NCBI GenBank assembly: GCA_902363045.1
Contig: CABIYX010000002.1
Location: forward strand, 23,656-87,655
Reading direction: 5' to 3'
From: Clostridiales bacterium
GTDB taxonomy: Bacteria > Bacillota > Clostridia > Oscillospirales > Oscillospiraceae
DNA: 64,000 nt
How positions within the stretch are numbered: the stretch's first letter is position 1; each line of letters starts with the position of its first letter. This document shows, piece by piece, positions 17,216 through 25,800 of this stretch. Position numbers and translations under genes: made by a program. Below the pieces are notes generated by a model, which searched no databases, had not been told where the DNA came from, and saw nothing but the letters and a program-made list of their open reading frames with translations.

Positions 17216-18037
17216 ATGCAGCTGCTTCGGAAAAAGGGGAACTTCGACAGTACCCGGATCTTATTTCTCCCAGTAGACGCCATTGCGCCCAACCCGGACC
17301 AGCCCCGCCGCGTCTTCGCTCAACAGGAGCTGGACGAGCTGGCCCACTCCATCCAGGCCCTCGGTCTGCTCCAGCCCCTCACCGTCCGGCGCTCCGCCCA
17401 GGGCGGCTGGGAGCTGGTGGCCGGAGAGCGCCGGCTCCGGGCCGCCCGGCTGGCCGGCCTTCAGGAGGTCCCCTGCCTCTCCCTCCAGATCGACAGCCAG
17501 CGCGCCTCTCTGCTGGCCCTGGTGGAAAACTTACAGCGGAAGGACCTGGACTTTTGGGAGGAAGCACTGGCCCTGGAGAAGCTGATCTCCACCTACCACC
17601 TCTCTCAGGAGGAGGCCGCCCGGCGCATCGGAAAGAGCCAGTCGGCGGTGGCCAACAAGCTCCGCCTGCTGAAGCTGCCCACCGCCGTCCTGGAAACCCT
17701 ACGTGACGGTGGGGCCACGGAGCGCCACGCCCGGGCCCTGCTCCCTCTGGAGGACCCCGCTTTGCAGACACGGGCCGCCCAGGCTGTTCTGGAGGGCAGA
17801 CTGACAGTATCCCAAACAGAGGCACTGGTCCAAGAGCTTCTCCGACCCCGGGAGGCGGCCCCAGCGCCCCGCCACCGGCGGACCTTTGTGGTCAAAGACG
17901 TCCGCCTGTTTCTCAACACCCTGGACCGTGGAATGGCTCTCATGCGCTCCGCCGGAGTGGACGCCCGGTGTCAGCGCGAGGACCATGAGGATGCGATCTG
18001 CCTCACCATCCGCATCCCCCGGGGCGTCTCCCACTGA
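17216..18037 (+). CDS. noc: ParB-like nucleoid occlusion protein Noc
   Basis: A 273-residue ParB paralogue. The ParB/CTPase N-domain has QPRRVFAQQELDELAHSI (about 32-49) and the nucleotide-binding GERRLRAARLAG (about 72-83). The helix-turn-helix is LSQEEAARRIGKSQSAVANKLRLLKLP (about 123-149), and a C-terminal dimerisation part follows. Noc spreads on DNA from its binding sites and blocks Z-ring assembly over the nucleoid. It is called noc rather than a second spo0J because it precedes parA-parB, the common Firmicutes order. The start at 17216 has AAGGAGG; the open frame extends far upstream only as an antisense shadow of the symporter gene. No consensus Noc site was searched genome-wide. Confidence 0.88.
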   Translation: MQLLRKKGNFDSTRILFLPVDAIAPNPDQPRRVFAQQELDELAHSIQALGLLQPLTVRRSAQGGWELVAGERRLRAARLAGLQEVPCLSLQIDSQRASLLALVENLQRKDLDFWEEALALEKLISTYHLSQEEAARRIGKSQSAVANKLRLLKLPTAVLETLRDGGATERHARALLPLEDPALQTRAAQAVLEGRLTVSQTEALVQELLRPREAAPAPRHRRTFVVKDVRLFLNTLDRGMALMRSAGVDARCQREDHEDAICLTIRIPRGVSH

Positions 18038-18053
18038 TGTTTCACGTGAAACA
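18038..18053. other. parS site 1
   Basis: Perfect 16-bp parS palindrome TGTTTCACGTGAAACA, starting immediately after the noc stop codon. Confidence 0.97.
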
Positions 18054-18069
18054 ATTTCATCGATCCTTG

Positions 18070-18097
18070 GGCGGGCCGGGCTGCGGCCCGCCTTTTT
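18070..18097 (+). terminator. Intrinsic terminator of noc
   Basis: GCGGGCC...GGCCCGC stem followed by TTTTT, lying between two parS sites. Confidence 0.85.
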
Positions 18098-18105
18098 CCC
18101 GCGGC

Positions 18106-18121
18106 TGTTTCACGTGAAACA
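18106..18121. other. parS site 2
   Basis: A second perfect copy of TGTTTCACGTGAAACA, 68 bp after site 1. Confidence 0.97.
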
Positions 18122-18173
18122 ATGCACTTCTCTCTGTTTCCCGGAACAAGGCCGAAAAAAAGAGGTAAAAGAG

Positions 18174-18202
18174 TTGCAACCCCTGCGGCAGGTTGATATA
18201 AT
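18174..18202 (+). promoter_or_regulatory. Promoter of the parA operon
   Basis: TTGCAA, 17 bases, perfect TATAAT; parS site 2 lies about 50 bp upstream, so ParB spreading could reach the promoter. Confidence 0.8.
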
Positions 18203-18305
18203 AAAGGTCTAGTATCACACCTCATCCCACTCCGGCGCATGGATCGTCCTCCGCCGCGGCAGGATCAGGCGGCGAACTGGATTTTCCCTGTTCAGGAGGT
18301 ATTCT

Positions 18306-19064
18306 ATGGCGAATATCATTGCCGTCGTCAACCAGAAGGGCGGCGTGGGCAAGACCACAACGACGGTGAACATCACAGCCGCCCTCCGCGCCCTGGGAAA
18401 GCGCGTGCTTCTGTGCGACTTTGACGCCCAGGCCAACGCCACATCCGGCATGGGCGTGGACAAGAACACCGCCTCCCCCAATGTATACGATGTGCTGATC
18501 AACGGCGCGGAGCCCCAAAAAGCGGTGGTCTCCACAAAATACGGGGATGTGCTCCCCTCCAACAAGGCTCTGGCCGGGGCCAGTATCGAAATGATCGCCA
18601 TCCCAGACCGGGAGCACCTGCTGAAGAACGCCCTGGAGCAGTTGGCTCCCAGCTACGACTATATCTTCATCGACTGCCCCCCCTCCCTGGAGATGCTCAC
18701 CGTCAACGCCCTGTGTGCCGCCGGCTCCCTGCTGGTCCCGGTGCAGTGCGAGTACTACGCCCTGGAGGGCCTCAGCGACCTGCTGGCCACAGTCCGGCTG
18801 GTCAAGCGGGGACTCAACCCAAAGCTGTCCATCGAGGGGGTGCTGCTGACCATGTTCGACAGCCGCACCAATCTGTCCCTCCAGGTGGCGGAGGAGGTCA
18901 AGCGCCACTTCCCCGGCCAGGTCTACGCCACGGTGATCCCCCGCAACGTCCGTCTGTCCGAGGCGCCCAGCCACGGAATGCCCGTGCTGGACTACGACCC
19001 CTACTCCCGCGGGGCCGAGGCCTATCGGATGCTGGCCGAGGAGATCTCCGCGCAGCATGAATGA
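18306..19064 (+). CDS. parA: Chromosome-partitioning ATPase ParA (Soj)
   Basis: A 252-residue deviant Walker ATPase: KGGVGKTTTTVN at about 11-22 carries the signature second Lys, Walker A' DFDAQANAT at about 39-47 and Walker B FIDCPPSLEML at about 121-131. It cooperates with ParB-parS in origin segregation and, in Bacillus, modulates DnaA activity. The start follows AGGAGGT. It is transcribed with parB (70 bp apart) and the downstream coiled-coil gene. Confidence 0.97.
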   Translation: MANIIAVVNQKGGVGKTTTTVNITAALRALGKRVLLCDFDAQANATSGMGVDKNTASPNVYDVLINGAEPQKAVVSTKYGDVLPSNKALAGASIEMIAIPDREHLLKNALEQLAPSYDYIFIDCPPSLEMLTVNALCAAGSLLVPVQCEYYALEGLSDLLATVRLVKRGLNPKLSIEGVLLTMFDSRTNLSLQVAEEVKRHFPGQVYATVIPRNVRLSEAPSHGMPVLDYDPYSRGAEAYRMLAEEISAQHE

Positions 19065-19134
19065 GCCCGGAGGGACGGAGGCGGCGCTCTCCCCTCCCCC
19101 TTCTGACTCCACACGTTTGGAAAAGGAGTGTACT

Positions 19135-20028
19135 ATGGCGAAACGAAAAACAGAGATGGGTCTGGGCCGGGGGCTCAACGCCCTGCTGGGCGACCCGGAC
19201 CTGACCGCCGGAGGCGAGGGCTCCGTCTCCCTCCCCATCTCCCAGGTGGAGCCGGGCCTGAACCAGCCCCGCAAGCGCTTTGAGCCGGAGGCCCTGGCCG
19301 ATCTGGCCGACTCGATCCGCCTCCACGGCATCATCCAGCCCCTCACCGTCCGCCGTCTGGCCTCCGGCTACTACCAGATCATCGCCGGGGAGCGCCGCTG
19401 GCGGGCCGCCAAGCAGGCCGGTCTGGATGAGGTCCCCGCTGTCATCATTGAGGCGGATGACCGAAAGGTCATGGAGCTGGGTCTGATCGAGAACCTCCAG
19501 CGGGAGGACCTGAACCCCGCCGAGGAGGCCCGGGGCTTCCAGACTCTGATGGAGGAATACGGCCTCACTCAGGAGCAGGTAGCGGAGCGGATGGGAAAAT
19601 CCCGCCCAGCCATTGCCAATACCCTGCGTCTGCTGGCTCTTCCGGAGGATCTGCTCACCCTGGTGGAGGATGGGACCCTCTCCGCCGGCCACGCCCGGGC
19701 CATTCTGGGCGCTCCCACCGTCGAGCTTCAGCGGGAGGCCGCCAAGCAGGTGGTATCCCGCGGCCTCTCTGTCCGGCAGACCGAGCAGCTGGTGAAGCTC
19801 CTCCAAAAGCAGCCCGCAGAGAAGCAGCCGGGCGGCTCCGCCGATGAGATCGCCCTCTACCTGGGCGAACTGGAGAAGTCCCTCTCCGGCCAGCTGGGCC
19901 GGAAGGTCACCATCTCCCACCACGGCAAGAAGGGCCGGGTCCAGCTGGAGTATTACAACAACGAGGACCTGGAGGCCCTGCTGTCCCTGCTGAATACCCT
20001 GCACGGAGAGGAGGGAGACCCGCTGTGA
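19135..20028 (+). CDS. parB: Chromosome-partitioning protein ParB (Spo0J)
   Basis: A 297-residue CTP-dependent DNA clamp that loads at parS. The N-terminal MGLGRGLNALLG (about 7-18) is the ParA-stimulating peptide. The CTP-binding GERRWRAAKQAG lies at about 84-95, the ENLQREDLNPAEEA box at about 121-134 and the helix-turn-helix LTQEQVAERMGKSRPAIANTLRLL at about 144-167. A C-terminal dimerisation domain follows. The start at 19135 has AAAGGAG; the upstream in-frame extension has none. Three parS sites are within 2.6 kb. Its last 4 bp overlap the next gene. Confidence 0.97.
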   Translation: MAKRKTEMGLGRGLNALLGDPDLTAGGEGSVSLPISQVEPGLNQPRKRFEPEALADLADSIRLHGIIQPLTVRRLASGYYQIIAGERRWRAAKQAGLDEVPAVIIEADDRKVMELGLIENLQREDLNPAEEARGFQTLMEEYGLTQEQVAERMGKSRPAIANTLRLLALPEDLLTLVEDGTLSAGHARAILGAPTVELQREAAKQVVSRGLSVRQTEQLVKLLQKQPAEKQPGGSADEIALYLGELEKSLSGQLGRKVTISHHGKKGRVQLEYYNNEDLEALLSLLNTLHGEEGDPL

Positions 20029-20606
20029 GCGATCCCAAACATCCCTCCCCCGCCCCCAAGGGGCAGCCGGAGGAGAAGGCGCCGGAAAAGCCCCCCGCCT
20101 ATGTCCCCCCTCCTACCCAGGAGAAACGGCAGCGCTCTGTGGTCCACTACATCGCCATCCTCTTTGCCGCCGCTTTTCTGCTGATGCTGATGACCTACCT
20201 CATGGACCGGCGGCAGAATGAGGAGGTGGTGGACAGCCTCAACCAGTCGGTATCCGGTCTGCGGGAGTCCCTCTCCAATATGCAGTCCGTCCAGGACATC
20301 TATGAGGAAAACCAGGCCCTGCTTCAGGAGATCGACCGTCTGGAGGACCAGGTGGACGAGCTGGAGCGCCAGGACAGCGCTCAAACCACAGCGCTGGAGC
20401 AGGCGGAGCAGACCCGGCAGGCTATGGACTGGTTCTGGCAGATCGACGAGGCCTACATTCTGGGCCGCTACTCCCTGTGCCGGGAACTGATCCAGTCCCT
20501 TGAGGACAGCGGTCTGGCGGAAAGCCTCCCCCAGGAGAGCGTCACCGACAACGGCCGCTTCTCCCCGGCCCTCCGCTATCAGGAGATCCGGAAGGCCCTG
20601 TACTGA
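20025..20606 (+). CDS. Membrane-anchored coiled-coil protein translationally coupled to parB
   Basis: A 193-residue protein of no recognised family. It has a Pro/Lys-rich cytoplasmic N-terminus (about 1-35), one transmembrane helix (HYIAILFAAAFLLMLMTYLMD at about 41-61), a long coiled coil (about 65-130, many Glu/Gln heptads) and a C-terminal part with a short helical repeat (AYILGRYSLCRELIQSLEDSGL) that resembles a TPR-like half repeat. It starts with GTG in the GTGA overlap with the parB stop, so its translation is coupled to parB. parS site 3 follows directly. A role linking the partition complex to the membrane is a guess from context. Confidence 0.75.
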   Translation: MSDPKHPSPAPKGQPEEKAPEKPPAYVPPPTQEKRQRSVVHYIAILFAAAFLLMLMTYLMDRRQNEEVVDSLNQSVSGLRESLSNMQSVQDIYEENQALLQEIDRLEDQVDELERQDSAQTTALEQAEQTRQAMDWFWQIDEAYILGRYSLCRELIQSLEDSGLAESLPQESVTDNGRFSPALRYQEIRKALY

Positions 20607-20613
20607 GGCCGCC

Positions 20614-20629
20614 TGTTTCACGTGAAACA
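20614..20629. other. parS site 3
   Basis: A perfect TGTTTCACGTGAAACA just after the stop of the coiled-coil gene. Confidence 0.97.
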
Positions 20630-20730
20630 GACGGTACAAACGCCGCCTCTCCCCTCCCCCATGCCTCTCCAACCCATCCCACAGCTATGATCCGTTATCA
20701 TATCTATTATATTTAAAGGAGTGTTCCGCT

Positions 20731-22035
20731 ATGCTGGACATCAAATTCATCCGGGAGAACCCCGAAGTTGTTAAGGAGAACATCAAAAAGAAGTTCCAGG
20801 AGCAGAAGCTGCCCCTGGTGGATGAGGTCATCGCCCTGGACAGCGAGAACCGCGCGGTTATGGCCGAGGCCCAGGAGCTCCGCTCCGCCCGCAACGCTCT
20901 GAGCAAGCAGGTGGGTATGCTCATGGGACAGGCCAAGAAGGACCCCTCCAAGCTGGCGGAGGCCGAGGCGGCCAAGGCCAAGGTGAAGGCCAACGCCGAC
21001 CGCCTCTCTGAGCTGGAGACCAAGGAGGGTGAGCTGGCTCAGAAGATTCGCAAGATCATGCTCCAGATTCCTAATATCATTGACCCCTCCGTGCCCATCG
21101 GCCCGGATGACAGCTGCAATGTGGAGGTCCAGCGCTTCGGTGAGCCGGTGGTCCCCGACTTTGAGATCCCTTACCACACCCAGATCATGGAGTCCTTCAA
21201 CGGCATCGACATGGACGCCGCCGGACGCGTGTCCGGCAACGGCTTCTACTACCTCATGGGGGACATCGCCCGCGTCCATGAGGGCGTGCTGGCCTACGCC
21301 CGGGACTTTATGATCAACAAGGGCTTCATCTTCTGCATCCCGCCCTTTATGATCCACGGCAACGTGGTGGAGGGGGTCATGTCCCAGACTGAGATGGACG
21401 CCATGATGTACAAGATCGAGGGTGAGGACCTTTATCTCATCGGCACCTCTGAGCACTCCATGATCGGCAAGTTCATCGACCAGATCATTCCGGAGGACAG
21501 CCTGCCCCAGACCCTCACCTCCTACTCCCCCTGCTTCCGGAAGGAGAAGGGCGCCCACGGCATCGAGGAGCGCGGCGTCTACCGCATCCACCAGTTCGAG
21601 AAGCAGGAGATGATCGTGGTCTGCAAGCCCGAGGACTCCATGAAGTGGTATGAGCAGATGTGGCAGTACTCTGTGGCGCTGTTCCGTTCTCTGGACATCC
21701 CGGTGCGCCAGTTGGAGTGCTGCTCCGGCGATCTGGCCGACCTGAAGGTGAAGTCCTGTGACATCGAGGCCTGGTCCCCCCGTCAGAAGAAGTACTTCGA
21801 GGTCTGCTCCTGCTCCAACCTGGGCGACGCCCAAGCCCGCCGACTGAAGATGCGCGTCAAAGGCAGCGACGGCAAGATGTATCTGCCTCACACCCTGAAC
21901 AACACCGTGGTGGCCCCTCCCCGTATGCTCATCGCCTTCCTGGAGAACAACCTCCAGGCCGACGGCAGCGTGAAGATCCCCGCCGCCCTGCGTCCCTATG
22001 TGGGCGGCATGGAGGTTCTGGTCCCTAAGAAGTAA
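20731..22035 (+). CDS. serS: Serine--tRNA ligase
   Basis: A 434-residue class II synthetase that charges tRNA-Ser. The N-terminal antiparallel coiled coil that contacts the tRNA long arm spans about 30-105. The catalytic core has motif 2-like CFRKEKGAHGIEERGVYRIHQFEKQEM (about 266-292) and motif 3 HTLNNTVVAPPRMLIAFLENNLQ (about 389-411). The length is typical. The ATG follows AAAGGAG. No T-box is seen in the 100 bp upstream. Confidence 0.97.
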   Translation: MLDIKFIRENPEVVKENIKKKFQEQKLPLVDEVIALDSENRAVMAEAQELRSARNALSKQVGMLMGQAKKDPSKLAEAEAAKAKVKANADRLSELETKEGELAQKIRKIMLQIPNIIDPSVPIGPDDSCNVEVQRFGEPVVPDFEIPYHTQIMESFNGIDMDAAGRVSGNGFYYLMGDIARVHEGVLAYARDFMINKGFIFCIPPFMIHGNVVEGVMSQTEMDAMMYKIEGEDLYLIGTSEHSMIGKFIDQIIPEDSLPQTLTSYSPCFRKEKGAHGIEERGVYRIHQFEKQEMIVVCKPEDSMKWYEQMWQYSVALFRSLDIPVRQLECCSGDLADLKVKSCDIEAWSPRQKKYFEVCSCSNLGDAQARRLKMRVKGSDGKMYLPHTLNNTVVAPPRMLIAFLENNLQADGSVKIPAALRPYVGGMEVLVPKK

Positions 22036-22298
22036 GCTCCAGGCGGAGGGGCAGGGCGGCACAGTCCCCCTCCCCTCCCCTGCCGGTTTTCAGAGATCTC
22101 AACTCCGTGTAATACGATTTGAGATTTTTATTTATAATAATACAAATCGTTTTACCGCTCTCCAGCCAACTGCGGCTCTCCCGCACCAGCTCTGGGTCAT
22201 TTTGCCCGCTCCAAAACGCTCCAAAACGGAAAACGCTCAAATCCCTTGAGCCCCAAGAGGTTTGAGATGCTGTTTTTTCTGGAAAGGAGGGACGGCCC

Positions 22299-23357
22299 AT
22301 GTCCGTCCAAAAACGACGGGAGGAACTCACAGCGCTGAATCTGCTTTTCTGCTTCATGGTCCTGTGGAGCCACTGCTCCGGACATCCTATCACCGTGCTG
22401 GACCACAGCAGCTGGCAGTACGGCCTGATGATCTCCCTTCAGCGCCTCAGCTTCGTCTCAGTCTCCGGCTTTTTCTTTCTCAGCGGTGTAAAACTTACTC
22501 TGAACAGCACCGGCTCCCCTCCTCCCCCGCTGAGGCGGTACTGGGCCAAGCGGGTGAAGGCCATCTTCCTGCCCTATCTGCTGGCAGTGGCCGTCTACTA
22601 TGTCTACTTCGTGGGCCGCGGCTATTTCCCCTTCTCTCTGGGGGAGCTGGCGGGGTATGCGATCCGGGGCGACCTGTCCGCCCCCTTCTACTTTGTCATC
22701 GCCCTGGCCCAGTTCGTGCTGCTGGTCCCCCTGTTCCGGTGGCTGCCCCGCCGGTGGTCGCCATCGGTCCTGCTCCCCATCTCCCTGGGGATCACCTGGC
22801 TCAGCGCTCTGTACTGCAACGAGATCCTGGGCCTGCTGATCCCGGGTGCACACTTTGCCTACAACGACCGGCTGTTTACCACCTATCTGGTGTACTATGT
22901 GGGGGGCTGCTGCGCCGGACAGAACTATCCCCGCTTTCTGGAGCTGCTGGACCGGAACCGTCCCCTTCTGACTGCCTGCGCCCTGTTCTTCGCCGGGGCC
23001 GACCTGTTTTTCAGCTGGAAATTCTTTGTGAGCGGACAGAGCGTGCCCTTCCTGGAAATGATCCACACCCTGTACCAGCTCACCGCCATCCCCGCCCTGT
23101 TCGCCGTAGCGGTGCACCATCCGTTCACTCTGTCCCCCCTGGCCCGGCGGATGGACCGGGCCAGCTTTCTGGTCTATCTGTACCACTCCCTGGTCATCAC
23201 CTGGTTCAACGACCTGGCCTGGCGGCTGGGGATCGGGCGGGTGTCTGTCCAGTTCCTGCTGCGGGTGGTCACCGTCTACTCCCTCACCTTTTTAGGCGCT
23301 ATGTCCTGGCAGTGGGTGCTTTCTCAGGTGCGGCGTCCCCTCACCCTCAAACTTTAA
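22299..23357 (+). CDS. Acyltransferase 3 family membrane protein
   Basis: A 352-residue protein with about ten transmembrane segments. It begins LTALNLLFCFMVLWSHCSGHPI, in the position of the conserved catalytic-region His of acyltransferase family 3, and has SGFFFLSGVKL and a C-terminal RMDRASFLVYLYHSLVITWF, typical of the family's last helices. These enzymes O-acetylate or acylate surface polysaccharides, peptidoglycan or lipids; the substrate cannot be told. The start has GGAGGG. The 260 bp upstream hold no gene; an AT-rich patch at about 22110-22150 may contain a promoter. Confidence 0.85.
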   Translation: MSVQKRREELTALNLLFCFMVLWSHCSGHPITVLDHSSWQYGLMISLQRLSFVSVSGFFFLSGVKLTLNSTGSPPPPLRRYWAKRVKAIFLPYLLAVAVYYVYFVGRGYFPFSLGELAGYAIRGDLSAPFYFVIALAQFVLLVPLFRWLPRRWSPSVLLPISLGITWLSALYCNEILGLLIPGAHFAYNDRLFTTYLVYYVGGCCAGQNYPRFLELLDRNRPLLTACALFFAGADLFFSWKFFVSGQSVPFLEMIHTLYQLTAIPALFAVAVHHPFTLSPLARRMDRASFLVYLYHSLVITWFNDLAWRLGIGRVSVQFLLRVVTVYSLTFLGAMSWQWVLSQVRRPLTLKL

Positions 23358-23375
23358 AATTTAGAGGACCTTACC

Positions 23376-23825
23376 ATGAAAAAATTTATGGATGAATTTA
23401 AGGCCTTTGCCATGCGGGGCAATGTGCTGGATATGGCCGTGGGCGTGGTCATCGGCGGCGCCTTCGGCAAGATCACCACCTCCCTGGTCAACGACATCAT
23501 CATGCCTGTGGTCTCAGTGCTCACCAACGGAATCGACTTCTCCCAGTGGAAGCTGGTGCTCCAGGAGGCTGTGGTCACCGCCGCCGGTGAGGTGCAGACC
23601 CCCGAGGTCGCCATCAACTTCGGCAACCTGATCGCTGTGGTGCTGGACTTTCTCATCATCGCCTTTGTCATTTTCTGTATGATTAAGGCCATCAACAGGC
23701 TCCACCGCAAGGCGGAGGAGCCCGCCCCGGAGCCTGCTCCCCCCGAGCCCAGCGCCGAGGAGAAGCTGCTGACCGAGATCCGCGACCTGCTGAAGGAGGC
23801 GCACGATGTCCAAGGAAAGACCTGA
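23376..23825 (+). CDS. mscL: Large-conductance mechanosensitive channel MscL
   Basis: A 149-residue pentameric channel that opens under hypo-osmotic tension. TM1 is visible in [32 protein letters not shown] (about 13-44) and TM2 in [28 protein letters not shown] (about 82-109). The C-terminal cytoplasmic helix after a Pro/Glu-rich linker ([14 protein letters not shown]) is typical. It overlaps the next gene by 20 bp. Confidence 0.97.
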   Translation: MKKFMDEFKAFAMRGNVLDMAVGVVIGGAFGKITTSLVNDIIMPVVSVLTNGIDFSQWKLVLQEAVVTAAGEVQTPEVAINFGNLIAVVLDFLIIAFVIFCMIKAINRLHRKAEEPAPEPAPPEPSAEEKLLTEIRDLLKEAHDVQGKT

Positions 23826-24159
23826 CGAGACGCTCCAGGAGGAGAAGGGCTATATTCCCGCCTCCCCGGTGAAGCGTACCCTGGCCTGGATCGGCCTGGC
23901 CTATGCCCTGCTGTTTCTGGCCCTGACGACCTACTACTTCTATACCGGCTCTATGCTGGGCAATCTGGGACCCCTGCTGGCCGTCCCCGGCCTGATCGGA
24001 CTGGGCGCCCTGTCTCTGGTCAGCTGGAGGAGCACCGGACGGCCCAAAAAGGGGGCGGCCTGGCTGCTGGTCCTGCTGTGCTGGGCCGCCGCCCTGGTCT
24101 CTCTGCCCATGGGGCTTGTGGGCCTGCTGTCCAATTTCGGCGTAGTCTTTACCGTATAA
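23806..24159 (+). CDS. Small hypothetical membrane protein
   Basis: A 117-residue protein with a short charged N-terminus and three hydrophobic segments (about 25-46, 50-68, 82-112). No family recognised. It overlaps the end of mscL by 20 bp and is followed by rsmG 19 bp later, so it is probably cotranscribed with both. High Leu/Gly content is in keeping with a membrane protein rather than a chance frame. Confidence 0.7.
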   Translation: MSKERPDETLQEEKGYIPASPVKRTLAWIGLAYALLFLALTTYYFYTGSMLGNLGPLLAVPGLIGLGALSLVSWRSTGRPKKGAAWLLVLLCWAAALVSLPMGLVGLLSNFGVVFTV

Positions 24160-24178
24160 CCGCCTGGGAGGATCGGAT

Positions 24179-24892
24179 ATGGAACAACTCATTCGGAACG
24201 GCCTGGAGGCGATGGACCTCCTCCCCCAGACGCCTGACCGCGCTCCGGCGCAGCTGGCGGAGTATGGGCGGCTGCTGCTGGAAAAAAATCAGGTAATGAA
24301 CCTCACCGCCATCACAGAGCCGGAGCGGGTGGCCCAGCTCCACATGCTGGACAGCGCCGCTCTGCTCAAGGGGGCGGACTTTCAGGACAAGACCCTCATC
24401 GACGTGGGCACCGGAGCCGGCTTTCCCGGCATTCCTCTGAAAATCCTGGTCCCATCCCTCCAGGTCACCCTGCTGGACAGCCTGAACAAGCGGGTGGACT
24501 GGCTGGGGCAGGTGTGCGCCCAGCTTGCTCTTGAGAACATCCGGGCCATCCACGCCCGGGCCGAGGAGCAGGCCCTGGTCAAGGGCTTCCGGGACAGCTT
24601 CGACTTCGCCACCGCCCGGGCGGTGGCCGACCTGCGCCTGCTGTGCGAGCTGTGCCTGCCCTATGTCAAGGTGGGCGGGCTGTTCCTGGCCATGAAGTCC
24701 ACCGACAGCGGCCAGGAGCTGGAGGACGCCGCCCACTGCATCAAGCTGTTGGGCGGCCGTGTGGAGGAGCCCTTTGACTACGTCATCCCCGGCGCCGGCG
24801 TCACCCACCGGGTCATTCCCATCCGAAAGGTGGCCCCCACCCTGAAGGGGTATCCCCGCCGGTGGGCCAAGATCCAGAAGGCTCCGCTGTAA
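24179..24892 (+). CDS. rsmG: 16S rRNA (guanine(527)-N7)-methyltransferase RsmG
   Basis: A 237-residue SAM-dependent methyltransferase of GidB type. The SAM-binding motif is IDVGTGAGFPGIPLKIL at about 76-92, and the motif ATARAVADLRLLCELCLPYVKVGG lies at about 142-165. It methylates G527 of 16S rRNA; loss gives low-level streptomycin resistance in studied species. Location near parA/parB and the origin is common. The start has GGAGGA. Confidence 0.96.
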   Translation: MEQLIRNGLEAMDLLPQTPDRAPAQLAEYGRLLLEKNQVMNLTAITEPERVAQLHMLDSAALLKGADFQDKTLIDVGTGAGFPGIPLKILVPSLQVTLLDSLNKRVDWLGQVCAQLALENIRAIHARAEEQALVKGFRDSFDFATARAVADLRLLCELCLPYVKVGGLFLAMKSTDSGQELEDAAHCIKLLGGRVEEPFDYVIPGAGVTHRVIPIRKVAPTLKGYPRRWAKIQKAPL

Positions 24893-24978
24893 GGACGCGT
24901 TCTGTCCCATATCCGGCCCACACTTCAAATTCAAACACAAAATACACAGAAAATTCACACCATATTACAAAAAAAACA

Positions 24979-25006
24979 TTGACGAACCCAAGATTTGTGA
25001 TAGACT
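24979..25006 (+). promoter_or_regulatory. Promoter of the MinD-like gene
   Basis: TTGACG, 16 bases, TAGACT, in the AT-rich gap after rsmG. Confidence 0.55.
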
Positions 25007-25032
25007 TATTTTGGTGAGATAGGAGGAATTCC

Positions 25033-25767
25033 ATGGGAATTGTCATTGCCGTCACCTCTGGAAAGGGTGGGACGGGCAAGACCTCAGTCACCGGCGGGGT
25101 CGCCTCCTGTCTGGCCCGGCTGGGTAAGCGGGTGCTGTGCATCGATATGGACATCGGCCTGCGGAATCTGGACATCTCCCTGGGCCTCAGCGACCGGGCA
25201 CTGATGGACTTCTCCGACGTGGCCGAGGGGCGCTGTCCCCTGGCCCGTGCGGCAGTGACCCATCCGGACCTGCCCAACCTATCCCTGCTGACCGCCCCCA
25301 TGTCCCTGTCCCCCGACGTAACGGCCGCCCGGATCCGGGCTCTGCTGCGCACCGCCCGGGACCGCTACGACTATATTATGATCGACTCCCCCGCCGGACT
25401 TGGCCCCGGCTTCCAGCTGGCCGTCTGCGGGGCGGATCGGGCTCTGGTGGTGGCTACCAACGACGCCTCCTCCCTGCGGGACGCCCAGCGGACGGTGGAG
25501 GAGCTGTACCGGATCCGTCAGGTCCATCTGGTCATGAACCGCATCCAGCCCAGGCTGCTCCGGCAGCTGCGCACCACCATCGACGACGCCATGGACGCCG
25601 CCGGACTCCCTCTCATCGGGGTCATTCCGGAGGACCGCCGGGTCATCCTGGCCGCCAATCTGGGGCGCCCCCTGATCCTGGAGGGCCGCCAGGGCGCCGC
25701 CAACGCCTGTTTGAATATCGCCAAACGCCTGGAGGGCTACCGGGTCCCTGTGATGCGGATCCGGTAA
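25033..25767 (+). CDS. minD: MinD/ParA-type P-loop ATPase
   Basis: A 244-residue deviant Walker ATPase with KGGTGKTSVTGG at about 11-22, Walker A' DMDIGLRNLDISLGLS (about 38-53, very MinD-like) and the Walker B stretch YDYIMIDSPAGLGPGFQLA (about 113-131). The last residues (RLEGYRVPVMRIR) form at most a short basic membrane-targeting tail, and no minC or minE is adjacent. It is probably a division-site selection protein, but an orphan MinD-like ATPase is possible. Confidence 0.8.
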   Translation: MGIVIAVTSGKGGTGKTSVTGGVASCLARLGKRVLCIDMDIGLRNLDISLGLSDRALMDFSDVAEGRCPLARAAVTHPDLPNLSLLTAPMSLSPDVTAARIRALLRTARDRYDYIMIDSPAGLGPGFQLAVCGADRALVVATNDASSLRDAQRTVEELYRIRQVHLVMNRIQPRLLRQLRTTIDDAMDAAGLPLIGVIPEDRRVILAANLGRPLILEGRQGAANACLNIAKRLEGYRVPVMRIR

Positions 25768-25800
25768 CGCTCAACTGCATAAAAGGAGGTAAACGCCGCC

